A DNA stretch of 54,142 bases from Candidatus Thorarchaeota archaeon (GCA_016839345.1 JAEOUL010000164.1:1-54142); one strand, 5' to 3'; shown: positions 17,690-26,950, numbered from the stretch's first letter. Notes: generated by a model from the sequence alone, not told the origin. Translations and numbers: made by a program.

Positions 17690-19276
17690 ATGAGCCAACT
17701 TCTTGAAGCGCGCAGAGATTTACGTCGAAAGGTGATTGCCAACGAAGAAGTCGATCGATACTTCCATCTATTTGTGACTGTTGTGCTTTCTACAAACATA
17801 GTCCTCATTCTCTATGCATTGCTATCAATTACTTTGAGAATGACTCTGGGCGGAGTATGGATTTTGGAATCACTTCCATTAGCCCTATACATCTTACCAC
17901 TGATGGTTTTTCTCCCACTAATGCTCAGGGCATACTACAAAAGCAGAACTGCAGCAGCGAACTTTGTCTTCTTGGTCATTGCATCGGTGATTTTTGGAAT
18001 GCTCTCATCACTTGTAAAGGGGTTCATAATCTGCGTAGTACTGAACATCATCGCAATTGTGATCATCTTCATCATGGGAGGGTTTCGTCTTAAAACTGGT
18101 ATCAGAAAAGTTGGGAGAAAAGGTCTAGCATACTTCATCTTTCTGAATGTGCTCGGATTGATGTTTCCTGTTTCGGTCGTTGTTATGGGTCAGAGCACCA
18201 TTGCTTCTACTACTCCGAATGTGATACCAGAGGTTTCTCTCACAATACCGCTATCGGACTTTGATTTTCCATATCAGCATGTGACACCAGATCCAGGTTT
18301 ATTGGCTGAAATCTTGGACAATGCCATCATTCTGGATTTCAAAATACTTGAGAGTAATTCCTCATCTTGGCTGAACCTCAGGACATGGCTGGAGGCAATT
18401 AACAACACCGAGAACGAGTATACAATCACATTAGTTGCGGACCGAGGTTCATTTGTTGTTGATAGTAATACAACGTTGGCAACCTCAGAGTTGATTGAAA
18501 CCATATATCAGAGCCATGAAACCGCTTTTGCTAATCTTATTGAAGTTTCACTCAAGAATATCACGAACACCCCTAATATGGTTCTCTTTGATATGACTCT
18601 CTCAAGACAGGAATGGCAATCCCTTATGATCCAGATTCGTAGTCTTAGTCTTGTTGGATTTGGTGGCCTATTGCGTACTTCAATAGATTCCACCGATCTG
18701 TTCCGCATTCATGAAGCAGAATCATCTCTTCGTAACCAAACAGTGGCATCAGGATTGAATGCAGGACTGATAGTCGAAACCTTTGTTATTGATGACCTCC
18801 AAGATGGTGATACAGGAGCAATGCGACTTTGTGGAGTTACGGTTGATTCATTCAGACTCTGGGATCAGTTCATTGTATCTTGTGAGAGGTCTAGATTCTC
18901 CTTCGAAATGAACGGTGACGTAGGCGAATATCTTACTCACACTTATGCGAGCTCCATTAGTGGTTTCGGTAGTCACTGGGGTCTGCGTTTAGGAGAGGTT
19001 GGAAACTCGACTGATGTGATAGGCCGCCAAGATAGTGTCTATGAAACTATGGATGTACTCTGTAACGATATCGCATTGGCATTAGGGCATGGAGTAAGGA
19101 AATTGACAATCGGTTCACTCCAATCACTTCTCTCTACATTTGGACATGACACTATTGATGAACTGAGATCATCTATAGATGCCACGCAGAATGGTGTAGC
19201 TACCTATACTTTCCGAATCTATGCATTTCGAGCTGTGTTCACAGCGATAGATGTTTTTGACATCATTATGCTTTAG
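17690..19276 (+). CDS. Membrane protein with N-terminal helix bundle and large extracytoplasmic domain
   Basis: A 528-residue protein of unknown function. The N-terminus is cytoplasmic and basic (LEARRDLRRK). About six hydrophobic segments fill residues 24-170, ending in a helix near 145-168. The remaining ~355 residues are soluble, with NxS/T sequons (NSSS, NNTE, NNTN), so this part is probably outside the cell. The soluble domain alternates predicted strands and helices (IPEVSLTIPLSDFDFPYQHVTPD...), which could be a barrel or alpha/beta domain, possibly binding or processing a polysaccharide; this is not established. Its 3' end overlaps the 3' end of the convergent gene at 19266 by 11 nt. 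Confidence 0.75.
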   Translation: MSQLLEARRDLRRKVIANEEVDRYFHLFVTVVLSTNIVLILYALLSITLRMTLGGVWILESLPLALYILPLMVFLPLMLRAYYKSRTAAANFVFLVIASVIFGMLSSLVKGFIICVVLNIIAIVIIFIMGGFRLKTGIRKVGRKGLAYFIFLNVLGLMFPVSVVVMGQSTIASTTPNVIPEVSLTIPLSDFDFPYQHVTPDPGLLAEILDNAIILDFKILESNSSSWLNLRTWLEAINNTENEYTITLVADRGSFVVDSNTTLATSELIETIYQSHETAFANLIEVSLKNITNTPNMVLFDMTLSRQEWQSLMIQIRSLSLVGFGGLLRTSIDSTDLFRIHEAESSLRNQTVASGLNAGLIVETFVIDDLQDGDTGAMRLCGVTVDSFRLWDQFIVSCERSRFSFEMNGDVGEYLTHTYASSISGFGSHWGLRLGEVGNSTDVIGRQDSVYETMDVLCNDIALALGHGVRKLTIGSLQSLLSTFGHDTIDELRSSIDATQNGVATYTFRIYAFRAVFTAIDVFDIIML

Positions 19277-20183
19277 GAGGTTTGACATAGACCTCAAAGA
19301 CGCCTGCCCAAATCTCGCTACTTGGCTCTGCTTTAATCAGAAGGTCTCCTCCAAAGTTCACACCTATTGGAGCTGCAGTACTCTTTTTCCACACATCTGC
19401 AAATATGAGAGAATGAAGTCTATTCTGGAAATCCTCAGTTACTCTTCTAATCATACCATCAATATATGCTTCATCAATTCCATGTGAACTGAGATCAGCA
19501 GTGGATCTGAATAACCTCTCTTCGCTGATTGCACCTTCAGTTTTATCAAAAAGATAACCTATCCCACCAACAAGGAAAAACTCGCCTTGAGGAATATTTG
19601 GATCGTCACTAATTGTAATTAAAGAACCATCTTCAAGAAGTATGTACAACGGACCAGCCACATTGAATGGTATTGATGCAGCTTCTACAGAAACTTCATC
19701 CATTTTGAGGTCCTTGATTAGAAACTCATCAAGAGTTTTAACTCTCGTATCAAATCTAAATGGTTCCAACTCTCCAAGGTGAAGTATATTCTTTGACTTC
19801 CTCAATATAATATCAAGAATCCTTTGAGCTGCCTTCAAGAATTCTATTCGCTCTTCCTTGCCTGGTAACACCCTTCCAGCTGAAATGACTATCCGCATGA
19901 AATCAATTGTCTTGAATTTTGAGAGAATTGTGCGACTGAAGTAAGTCGATTCTTCTGTTTCTAGGAATCCTTCCTGTTTGCCAACTTCAACAGGAACTGC
20001 ATTACCTAAGTGTAGTTGCACGATACGACTACGGTTCTTTGCTTTGAAGAAAATTCCAATGTCATATGATTTTCTTGGTATATCTGCAAGTTGACGGACG
20101 AATGTTCCATCTGGCACAATCTCCCTAGCTGTCGCTTTTGCATAGATTTGTGTATATTTGGCAAAGAGATCTGTTCTTGACAT
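19266..20183 (-). CDS. Conserved soluble protein of unknown function
   Basis: A 305-residue soluble protein with no recognised domain. It mixes alpha and beta: an N-terminal segment (MSRTDLFAKYTQIYAKATAREIVPDGTF is split between a helix and loop), a central region with helices (RIEFLKAAQRILDIILRKSKNI, about residues 105-127) and a C-terminal beta-rich region (GEFFLVGGIGYLFD; FGGDLLIKAEPSSEIWAGVFEVYV). I chose ATG 20183 over 20216 because GGGAG lies 7 nt upstream of 20183. It is convergent with the membrane protein at 17690, overlapping by 11 nt at the 3' ends. No signal peptide. A function cannot be proposed. Confidence 0.7.
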   Translation of the reverse strand: MSRTDLFAKYTQIYAKATAREIVPDGTFVRQLADIPRKSYDIGIFFKAKNRSRIVQLHLGNAVPVEVGKQEGFLETEESTYFSRTILSKFKTIDFMRIVISAGRVLPGKEERIEFLKAAQRILDIILRKSKNILHLGELEPFRFDTRVKTLDEFLIKDLKMDEVSVEAASIPFNVAGPLYILLEDGSLITISDDPNIPQGEFFLVGGIGYLFDKTEGAISEERLFRSTADLSSHGIDEAYIDGMIRRVTEDFQNRLHSLIFADVWKKSTAAPIGVNFGGDLLIKAEPSSEIWAGVFEVYVKPPKA

Positions 20184-20265
20184 CGTCCATCTCCCGCAGT
20201 TAAGTACTTGTTCCATTAATCTCTATTATCTGTTCGGGTGTTTTCCTACGCAGATATAGATTTTC

Positions 20266-20394
20266 TCACGTATGGCAATTTGAACAAAGCTGTAGTGGAA
20301 TTTCGCCACTAAAGATATAGTGTATTCCAATGAATGCTATAAATCCAATGACCAATACTAAAACTAGTATTTTCAGGATTTTTTTCATATTCAT
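20266..20394 (-). CDS. Tiny membrane-anchored protein ending in a CxxCH motif (tentative)
   Basis: A 42-codon ORF (or 40 from ATG 20388) inside the 283-nt gap between 20184 and 20466. It has a basic start (MNMKKILK), one hydrophobic helix (residues 8-26), a short polar part, and the C-terminal residues CSNCHT just before the stop. The CxxCH pattern is the c-type haem attachment motif, and it would lie on the far side of the membrane from the basic end; it could also be a metal site or a fragment. No clear Shine-Dalgarno is visible (TTAGGTTC upstream). Coding evidence is length and sense composition only. Confidence 0.35.
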   Translation of the reverse strand: MNMKKILKILVLVLVIGFIAFIGIHYIFSGEIPLQLCSNCHT

Positions 20395-20466
20395 AGTTGG
20401 ACTTTAAGAACCTAATTGTCTTCCTATTTTTTGTCAAAGATTGAACACAGCCACAATCTATAAAAA

Positions 20467-20799
20467 ATGCCAATGAAGCACACCGATTGTCCAGAAAAAC
20501 AGGTAATTACGATGGAACGAATAAAGGTAGGACCGGGTCTCATTATTATTGGAATTATCTTGTTTTTTGTATCACTATTTGTAATTCTACCAATTCCAGC
20601 CTTCTATCTTGCATCTCTTTTTTCGATGTTTGTTGCGGTAGTGATGATTGGTGTCGGAGCCGCATTTGCTAAAGGTGTAGACAGCTCACTTGATATCCCA
20701 AGTGATGAGTGCTACTATTGCGGAGGGTCCGGAAAAAAGGATACTGAAGTTTGCCCGCGTTGTGGTGGATCCGGATTAGCCCGTCCTGATGATGTTTGA
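20467..20799 (+). CDS. Small membrane protein with a DnaJ-type zinc-binding tail
   Basis: A 110-residue protein with two hydrophobic helices (about residues 22-43 and 49-70) and a C-terminal zinc domain of two CxxCxGxG-type repeats (CYYCGGSG, CPRCGGSG), as in the cysteine-rich domain of DnaJ. Four Cys could bind one zinc and form a small protein-binding module. The start is uncertain: ATG 20467, or ATG 20512 (MERIKVGPG), which fits the usual position of a first helix better; neither has a clear Shine-Dalgarno. It lies 30 nt upstream of the glycerophosphodiesterase gene on the same strand, so co-transcription is likely. Function unknown. Confidence 0.7.
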   Translation: MPMKHTDCPEKQVITMERIKVGPGLIIIGIILFFVSLFVILPIPAFYLASLFSMFVAVVMIGVGAAFAKGVDSSLDIPSDECYYCGGSGKKDTEVCPRCGGSGLARPDDV

Positions 20800-20829
20800 C
20801 ATAGTTATGTTTCCAAGAGGGTTCCTGTC

Positions 20830-21525
20830 ATGACTCATAGAATCATTGTTGCACATCGAGGCGCTCCAGCCTACGCTCCAGAGAACACAATTCAATCATT
20901 TGAGAAAGCTTGGAAGTTAGGTGCCGACATGATTGAACTGGATCTTCGTGAAACAGATGATGGCTATCTGGTATGTATTCATGATTCAACAGTTGATCGA
21001 ACAACAAATGGTTCTGGTGATGTTAGTTCATTCACTCTCAAAGAATTAAAGAAACTCGATGCTGGAGCAGGTCAAGAGATTCCCCTCTTGGAGGATGTTC
21101 TCAAGTTTGCACGCGGAAAGCTTCAGGTCAACATCGACCTAAAGATTGCCGGAGCAGAGCGAAGGATCATTGATACAATCACTAGACTAAACATGAATCA
21201 AGATGTGTTGATTTCTTCGTTCTTGCATATCCTACTTTCAGAAGTGAGAGAAATTGATGAATCAATCAAAGTGGCTATACTTATTGAACATGCTGTTGAA
21301 AATCTTGCATCGTACGCAAAGGATCTAGGAGCATATGCTGTTAATCCTGCCAAGGAATTGACAAATGCTGAGTTAGTTCAAAATGTTCATCATTTCGGAA
21401 TTAGGGTATTCCCATGGACCGTTAACAATGAACTGTTGATGAAGAATCTGTTTGATATTGGTGTCGATGGTATAATAACCGACCATCCTGATATTGGTGT
21501 CAAATTACTCAGGTCAGAACTTTAG
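20830..21525 (+). CDS. Glycerophosphodiester phosphodiesterase
   Basis: A 231-residue cytoplasmic TIM-barrel enzyme that would hydrolyse glycerophosphodiesters to an alcohol and sn-glycerol 3-phosphate (or the archaeal sn-1 isomer). The GDPD signature is complete: AHRGAPAYAPENT near the start, ELDLRETDDGYLV with the metal-binding acidic pair, HDSTVDRTTNGSG, and INIDLK-like VNIDLK (about residues 101-106). The C-terminal TVNN and GIITDHPD segments are also typical. The length suits the small UgpQ-like members without a signal peptide. It follows the DnaJ-type membrane protein by 30 nt, and its stop overlaps the convergent hydrolase stop by 4 nt. Confidence 0.92.
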   Translation: MTHRIIVAHRGAPAYAPENTIQSFEKAWKLGADMIELDLRETDDGYLVCIHDSTVDRTTNGSGDVSSFTLKELKKLDAGAGQEIPLLEDVLKFARGKLQVNIDLKIAGAERRIIDTITRLNMNQDVLISSFLHILLSEVREIDESIKVAILIEHAVENLASYAKDLGAYAVNPAKELTNAELVQNVHHFGIRVFPWTVNNELLMKNLFDIGVDGIITDHPDIGVKLLRSEL

Positions 21526-22280
21526 GTAGTGATTCGCTCAACAAACCCCTTGATTAAAGGAAATGCTATCTTTCTAGTTGGGTGACAGGTAATCACATGT
21601 TCAGCTCCTTGAATTAGGTGTAACTTCTTATCAGTGGATGAAATACTATCGAAAGCCAATTTGCCATTATCTGGATTTACTGTCTTGTCCTCTGTCCCAT
21701 GAAGAATCAATGTTGGAACAGTAATTTTACTCATATTCTTTCTAGTATTTTTTTGTAGCTTGAACAACTCATGATATGCTGAAACTGGTTCTCTATCATA
21801 TTTTGTCCTCTTTACATCATAGATTTCTTGAATGGCCTCAACATCGATTTTTCGATATTTCCAGAAGTACTTTAACAATGGTACAAATTTTGGAAGAATA
21901 CCAGATACTCGAAGTGCAGGTCCCATCAGGACAAGACCATCGATATCTTGTTTCTGCGAAGCTAACAACATTGAAAGAGCACCCCCCATTGAAAAACCAG
22001 CAACAAAAACGTGCTTCAACCCCCATAACCTGACTTCTTCAAATCCTTCTTGTACTGAAGTGAACCAGTCCATCCATGATGTTGCTTTCAGATCCTCTGG
22101 TGTAGTATTGTGACCTGCAATTTGTAAAGCAAAAGATGCAATTCCAAGTTCTTCAAGATATTTACCTAAAGTGAATAATTCATCAGGAGCAGCACAAAAG
22201 CCATGTACTAAAAGAAAAGCTATATTGGCTCCTTCAGGTCGGATCATGACACCCTTCGCATCGGGAGCCAATGTTATCAC
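21522..22280 (-). CDS. Alpha/beta hydrolase, monoacylglycerol-lipase or carboxylesterase type
   Basis: A 252-residue serine hydrolase. The oxyanion-hole segment is LLVHGFCAAPDEL (about residues 23-35), the nucleophile elbow is GFSMGG (Ser near residue 98), the acid is in LHGTEDKTVN (Asp near residue 196) and the His in GAEHVI (about residue 229). The lid region between strands is short. Compared with bacterial carboxylesterase Est30-like proteins the length is normal. It probably acts on short acyl esters or monoacylglycerols in the cytoplasm; the substrate is not determined. It is co-oriented with the polytopic membrane gene upstream (17-nt gap), so the two may be one operon. Confidence 0.88.
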   Translation of the reverse strand: MITLAPDAKGVMIRPEGANIAFLLVHGFCAAPDELFTLGKYLEELGIASFALQIAGHNTTPEDLKATSWMDWFTSVQEGFEEVRLWGLKHVFVAGFSMGGALSMLLASQKQDIDGLVLMGPALRVSGILPKFVPLLKYFWKYRKIDVEAIQEIYDVKRTKYDREPVSAYHELFKLQKNTRKNMSKITVPTLILHGTEDKTVNPDNGKLAFDSISSTDKKLHLIQGAEHVITCHPTRKIAFPLIKGFVERITT

Positions 22281-22297
22281 CTTTGTTCGAAGATTGG

Positions 22298-24238
22298 TTA
22301 CTGCTCTGGCTTTGATAATCTAAAACCTTGTTTCAGCATTCCTAGACGAATACCCGCAACAGACCAACCAACAATTGAAAGTACCTCAGTACTAACAACA
22401 AATGTTACCATTACTGATATGATTAACGCAATGTCAGATGGTGATGGCATTCCTGCAAAGAAGATTAGAACTAACACCACTACAACACCTGCAGCGACGA
22501 GTCCCGCTAAAGTAGAAACCTTGATGAGACTACCTTCGAATATATGTCCAGTGTCTTCCACATCATTTGCTAGGCTCATATTCAGTGACAATACAAGGAC
22601 TACACTGATTGAATACAAAGCTAATAGAAGTGCTGCGCCAGTATTAGCTTCATGAGATACACTGAAATTGCCTGCAATAACGGGTACCATAAATGCAAAA
22701 ATGACACTGATACCCATAAGCACTCCTCCAGTTGTATATCCTCTTCCGTACGAATATCCAGCTAAGCTTACATTCCTTAATAGCAGTGCAAGTAGGGGGA
22801 GGACAATTATTGAAGGACCTTGAATTGCTGCAGGAATTCCTTGTAGTAGAGTAATGTTGAACCATCTGTTCGTTGGCCATAGAGCTAATGGTCCACTCCC
22901 AAATGCCCCAAGTATAAACAGTATGACAAGTACCGATGACCCAAGACTAAAGATTACAGTTAAAGCCGCCTGTGAAAAGCCTGTGAGACCTCTCCACAAT
23001 GACTCCACCATTAGGAATAGCTGAGTTATGATGATTAATATCCACGGATAGACGACAAATGGAAGCAAAGTATAGGGGTGAACCATCAAAAATACAGAAG
23101 TAAAGACAAGAGGAATTCCAGTCACAATATCTGTCTTTGCAGCATAAAGAGAACCCATCAAAAACATAACGCCTGCTGGGGCTATGATCATGAAGAAACC
23201 CATGACACCGACATTATCAAGAAATGTGCCTGCCATACCAGAGGCAAGAAGACCCACAATAGCTAGCAAGAGCATTAACCACTTGCTTCCGCCTTTAATA
23301 ATGTCCTCACCAATTGCTGCTGTTTTTAATTCTCGTGCACCTAAACGTGGTGCAAGCATAATCCAATAAATCATCATTGACATGAGACCAAATAGGAGAG
23401 CTGGGTTTGTTTGGTATGTTGTTGGGTTTATCAGTGTACTCCAAGGACTCCACACTACTACTCCTTGGACTGTGCTAATAGGTCCTATAAGGACAGGAGC
23501 GAGCCCAAATAGGAATGTTAGGAATCCTGTTAGTCCAAATGCAAACTTGGCTTTGCTTGGGCTTCTGGCATATTCTCGAATTGTGTCAAAGGGTGCCCAC
23601 CAGAAAATCAAGCTGAATAATTGTCCGACTAATAGTATCAGATAAGCGCCATAGATTATTGGTTGATATAATACATGACCGAGCGCAAGAACTGGGATGA
23701 ATAAAGCATTGAGCAATCCCGCCAGAAATCCAACCCACGTCTTACTCGAGTCATTATACAGCATGGCTCCAATTTGCCACACAAGTACAAACACAATTCC
23801 CAGAAAGTAAAAGGTTGTTAAGAACTCTGGAATAAGTGAAATAGCAAAAATTGCATCAAACCGCATTGGAATATATATCGCAAGAGCAGCTGCTACAATA
23901 ACACCAATCCACATAATCTTGAAGAGACTATTTCCAAGTCTTGAACCAAGTTCTCTCGATCCAATGACCTGGAAAAACATACTGACTGCCATTAATCCCA
24001 TGAAACCAGCAATGAACAAGGGTGTCTGTGCACTACCACCCAATATCCATTCGAATGGAGCTGATGATGTCTGTTCCCATGCAATTGTGGGAATCGGAAC
24101 TAACGATGTACCGGCGATAAGTCCTACGACTGCAGCTAGAATACCAAAAATGCTACCAAAACCTGCTATTCTACCAACAGAAACTCCAGAATCACCAGTA
24201 CCACTAATAACCGACTTTAAAGAGCTTAACTGGGCCAT
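22298..24238 (-). CDS. Large polytopic membrane protein of unknown function
   Basis: A 646-residue protein, almost entirely hydrophobic, with about 16-18 transmembrane helices (first near residues 23-47, last near 605-630) joined by short loops. I see no transport signature, no haem-ligand pattern I trust, and no soluble domain; the basic C-terminus (RLGMLKQGFRLSKPEQ) is probably cytoplasmic. It precedes the hydrolase gene by 17 nt on the same strand, and is divergent from the smORF-AOR operon. The short loops and helix number fit a channel, transporter or membrane-bound enzyme, but no assignment is possible from the sequence alone. Confidence 0.75.
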   Translation of the reverse strand: MAQLSSLKSVISGTGDSGVSVGRIAGFGSIFGILAAVVGLIAGTSLVPIPTIAWEQTSSAPFEWILGGSAQTPLFIAGFMGLMAVSMFFQVIGSRELGSRLGNSLFKIMWIGVIVAAALAIYIPMRFDAIFAISLIPEFLTTFYFLGIVFVLVWQIGAMLYNDSSKTWVGFLAGLLNALFIPVLALGHVLYQPIIYGAYLILLVGQLFSLIFWWAPFDTIREYARSPSKAKFAFGLTGFLTFLFGLAPVLIGPISTVQGVVVWSPWSTLINPTTYQTNPALLFGLMSMMIYWIMLAPRLGARELKTAAIGEDIIKGGSKWLMLLLAIVGLLASGMAGTFLDNVGVMGFFMIIAPAGVMFLMGSLYAAKTDIVTGIPLVFTSVFLMVHPYTLLPFVVYPWILIIITQLFLMVESLWRGLTGFSQAALTVIFSLGSSVLVILFILGAFGSGPLALWPTNRWFNITLLQGIPAAIQGPSIIVLPLLALLLRNVSLAGYSYGRGYTTGGVLMGISVIFAFMVPVIAGNFSVSHEANTGAALLLALYSISVVLVLSLNMSLANDVEDTGHIFEGSLIKVSTLAGLVAAGVVVVLVLIFFAGMPSPSDIALIISVMVTFVVSTEVLSIVGWSVAGIRLGMLKQGFRLSKPEQ

Positions 24239-24300
24239 TCTAACTTCCTCACTTGGTGATAGTCAGTCACCACTAGACGCGATGGGTACGAAGATGCACC

Positions 24301-24308
24301 CTATAAAT
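24301..24308 (+). promoter_or_regulatory. TATA box of the small-protein/AOR operon
   Basis: CTATAAAT fits the archaeal TATA consensus. The transcript would start near 24330, leaving about 50 nt of leader that contains AAGGAGGTC (24368-24376) before the ATG at 24383. Confidence 0.55.
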
Positions 24309-24382
24309 GCGTATCGGACAGTGCTTCTGTAATACTTAATACTTCCAACAATATTTCAAATTAAGAAAGGAGGTCAAGGTAT

Positions 24383-24532
24383 ATGGGATCCGATTTTGAA
24401 CTTTATATAAAAGGAAACAGAATTCAGATGAATGATTTCGTGGCTAATGTGATTAGTGACGTACTCATGGCGATTTTATCGAACCTCCGTGATATCGATC
24501 TGGAAAAAATCAGCTTAGTTGAGATTCAATAG
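24383..24532 (+). CDS. 49-residue protein encoded just upstream of the AOR gene
   Basis: A short ORF with unusually good signals: TATA box, a strong Shine-Dalgarno AAGGAGGTC spaced 6 nt from the ATG, and a stop 30 nt before the AOR start. It reads like a compact beta-beta-alpha protein: ELYIKGNRIQMNDFVANVIS, then a long helix and a short basic-acidic end (DLEKISLVEIQ). I recall similar ~50-60 residue archaeal proteins with the pattern LYIxGxxVxxNxFVxxVI, of unknown function, though I cannot name the family. It has no cysteine, so it is not a ferredoxin. Its place in the AOR operon suggests a partner or maturation role; that is inference. Confidence 0.75.
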   Translation: MGSDFELYIKGNRIQMNDFVANVISDVLMAILSNLRDIDLEKISLVEIQ

Positions 24533-24562
24533 TAGCAGACATCTTCCTTGGTTGGGATTGAT

Positions 24563-26377
24563 ATGAACGGATGGAATGGCAAAATACTCTGGATTGATCT
24601 AAACAAGAAGACATCGAAAGTTGAAGAACTACATCCCGAGATTTACGCGGATTTTGTTGGAGGAAAAGGCTTAGGCATTTACCTATTGTATCGTGAGCTT
24701 GAAGCAGGTGTAGACCCTCTAAGTCCTTCAAATATTCTCTTCTTTCTCTCTGGACCTCTTCAAGGTCTTCCTGCTCCAAATGTAGGAAGATGGACACTTG
24801 TCACAAAATCTCCACTCACAGGTCTTTTCTTGGATACTCATTGTGGTGGTCCACTAGGAAGAGAAATCAAAAATGCTGGTTACGATGCTATTGCTGTATC
24901 TGGTAAGTCAGACAGTCCTGTCACCTTGGTGATTGAGAATGATGTAGTAAAATATGAAGATGCCCAATCACTGTGGGGAAAAGGAACTCATGAGGCAACA
25001 AAAATTCTTCATGATAACACAACTAAAGGTTCTGCAGTTTATGTTATTGGTCCAGCCGGAGAGAATCTTGTTTTGACCGCTACCGGGTGTTGTGAATTAG
25101 CTCATCAAACTGGACGAGGGGGTGCTGGAGCAGTTCTTGGTTCAAAGAATCTTAAAGGTGTTGTAGCAAGAGGTACTGGAACGATTAAAGCTGCAGAGCG
25201 GGGAATAATTCGTGAGGTCAACAAAGATATTGCAAAAGCATGGAATGAAAAGACCAACTATGGTTTCAAGGTTTACGGAACGCCGTTCCTGGTCGAGGTT
25301 TCGAATGAACGAGGTCAATTTCCAACACGAAATTGGCGAAATGGTTACTTTGATGACTATGAGTCAATAACTCCTGAAAAGATGGAAAAGTGGTATATTG
25401 GAGCACACCATTCATGCCCACATTGCATCATGCGATGCACTCATGCGTATAGGACAAGAGATCCAGGGTCTCCTGGCATTGAGGTTGAATCTACAATCGA
25501 ATATGAAACTCTTGGACTACTTGGTGGGAATCTTGGAATTAATGATGCACAATGTGTCTTTCAGTTGAACTATTTATGCGATGATTTGGGTCTTGATACA
25601 ATAGGTGCTGGGTCTCTTATTGGGTTCACGATGGAGGCTTTTGAGAGGGGCATCCTGTCTAAGGAAGATATTGGATTTCCACTGCCTTTCGGTGATTGTG
25701 AAGGTTCAAAGAAGCTCATCATGATGATTGCTAGAAGAGAGGGCATCGGAAAAACTCTTGCTAAAGGCACACGTAAAGCAGCCCTAGAAATTGGTAAAGG
25801 TAGTGAAGCATTTGCTGTGCACGTAAAGGGTCTTGACATTCCAGCTTGGGACCCACGAGGAAAGAAAGGTATGGGTCTTTCATATGCGACTGGAGACGTT
25901 GGCGCAAGTCATCTACGAGGTTGGCCGCAGACTTCCGATCAACCGGATTCATCAGCTCTTGATGTAATTGAGTCCATGATTGAGCAGCGAGATATCAAAA
26001 TCCTCAGAGACAGTTTGATAGTTTGTCATTTCACCTATCACATTCCAGTTACCCATGATCAAAATATCACGATGTTGAATGGTGCTACTGGATTGAAATA
26101 CGATATAGAAAGTATCTCTCTATTTGCTCAACGAATTGAAACCCTCATACGTCTTTTCAACATTCAAGAAGGAATGTCCAGAAATGATGATATTCTTCCA
26201 CCCCGCTTTTGGGAACCCGAAACACATGGACCTGCAAAAGGAATGAAAGCTTTCGTCGACAAGGAAGATTTCGAGAAATCGTTAGATAGATACTATGAAC
26301 TTCGTGGATGGAGCATGGATGGTGTTCCAAAAGAAGATACAATCAATAAACTAGGATTGAATTCGCTTGTGAAATGA
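24563..26377 (+). CDS. aor: Aldehyde:ferredoxin oxidoreductase (tungsten pterin enzyme family)
   Basis: A 604-residue cytoplasmic oxidoreductase that would oxidise an aldehyde to its carboxylic acid with ferredoxin as acceptor, using a tungsten bis-pterin cofactor and one [4Fe-4S] cluster. The family's N-terminal cofactor domain starts with GWNGKILWIDL. Cluster ligands are C285, C288 and C292 (CPHCIMRC) plus C488 (LIVCHF). Length is normal. I place the start at ATG 24563; a TTG five codons upstream (24548) is possible. It sits 30 nt after the 49-residue protein gene. Which AOR subfamily (AOR, FOR, GAPOR, WOR4/5) cannot be told without a tree. It fits the ferredoxin-based metabolism suggested by the F420 genes nearby. 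Confidence 0.9.
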   Translation: MNGWNGKILWIDLNKKTSKVEELHPEIYADFVGGKGLGIYLLYRELEAGVDPLSPSNILFFLSGPLQGLPAPNVGRWTLVTKSPLTGLFLDTHCGGPLGREIKNAGYDAIAVSGKSDSPVTLVIENDVVKYEDAQSLWGKGTHEATKILHDNTTKGSAVYVIGPAGENLVLTATGCCELAHQTGRGGAGAVLGSKNLKGVVARGTGTIKAAERGIIREVNKDIAKAWNEKTNYGFKVYGTPFLVEVSNERGQFPTRNWRNGYFDDYESITPEKMEKWYIGAHHSCPHCIMRCTHAYRTRDPGSPGIEVESTIEYETLGLLGGNLGINDAQCVFQLNYLCDDLGLDTIGAGSLIGFTMEAFERGILSKEDIGFPLPFGDCEGSKKLIMMIARREGIGKTLAKGTRKAALEIGKGSEAFAVHVKGLDIPAWDPRGKKGMGLSYATGDVGASHLRGWPQTSDQPDSSALDVIESMIEQRDIKILRDSLIVCHFTYHIPVTHDQNITMLNGATGLKYDIESISLFAQRIETLIRLFNIQEGMSRNDDILPPRFWEPETHGPAKGMKAFVDKEDFEKSLDRYYELRGWSMDGVPKEDTINKLGLNSLVK

Positions 26378-26385
26378 TAAAACTC

Positions 26386-26832
26386 TTAGAACACGCGAAA
26401 TCCAAAATCTTTTCGCAACCAGACCTCTTTTCTTTCTTCAACATAGCCTGATTCTGTATAGAGGTCAAATAAATCAGCTCTTGATACATCGAAGACTGCA
26501 TCCAATGCTCTTAGACCTTTATCCTCTGCAATCTCACTAGTCTTCTCAAGCATTCGATGTCCTAAATCAGATCCTTCCAGAGCGTCTTCAATCTCGAAGT
26601 GTTTGATGAATCCAACTCGTCCTAGAGATGGATCTTTTGCTATGTCAAGTTTCAGAGCAGCAACTACCATACCTCTTGTGGTTGCCACAACAAACATAGT
26701 TTCAATACTAGCTCCAACAGGAGTTGATGCGGTATGAGCAACCAATTGTTGGAAATTCTTACCCTCACGGACATAGAACTCCTCAATGAGTGATCGGTCC
26801 GATGCTGTTGCAAGTCTTACATCAATATCCAT
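26386..26832 (-). CDS. GNAT-family acetyltransferase-like protein
   Basis: A 148-residue protein with the GNAT fold order: N-terminal DVRLATASDRSLIEEFYV (beta1-alpha1), a beta hairpin, MVVAALKLDIAKD (beta4), EIEDALEGSDLGHRMLEKTSEIAEDKGL (beta5-alpha3), and a C-terminal FDLYTESGYVEERKEVWLRKDF that matches the usual GY motif and beta7. The acetyl-CoA loop Q/RxxGxG/A is weakened to SDLGHR, so activity is not assured. It faces the convergent AOR gene (8 nt between stops). The substrate is unknown. Confidence 0.78.
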   Translation of the reverse strand: MDIDVRLATASDRSLIEEFYVREGKNFQQLVAHTASTPVGASIETMFVVATTRGMVVAALKLDIAKDPSLGRVGFIKHFEIEDALEGSDLGHRMLEKTSEIAEDKGLRALDAVFDVSRADLFDLYTESGYVEERKEVWLRKDFGFRVF

Positions 26833-26950
26833 ATGTGTTGATTCCTCCGAGACTGGTTCGATTTTTAATTTAAATTTAGATAGAAGTGTTTTGTTAGGGC
26901 GTAATTTAATTTGGTGTTACATCTATATGATACATAGGTTGAATGTGAAA

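Noticed and set aside
26786..26950. Longer upstream frame of the short peptide at 26951
   Set aside because: It overlaps the GNAT gene on the other strand and reads unlike a protein N-terminus.
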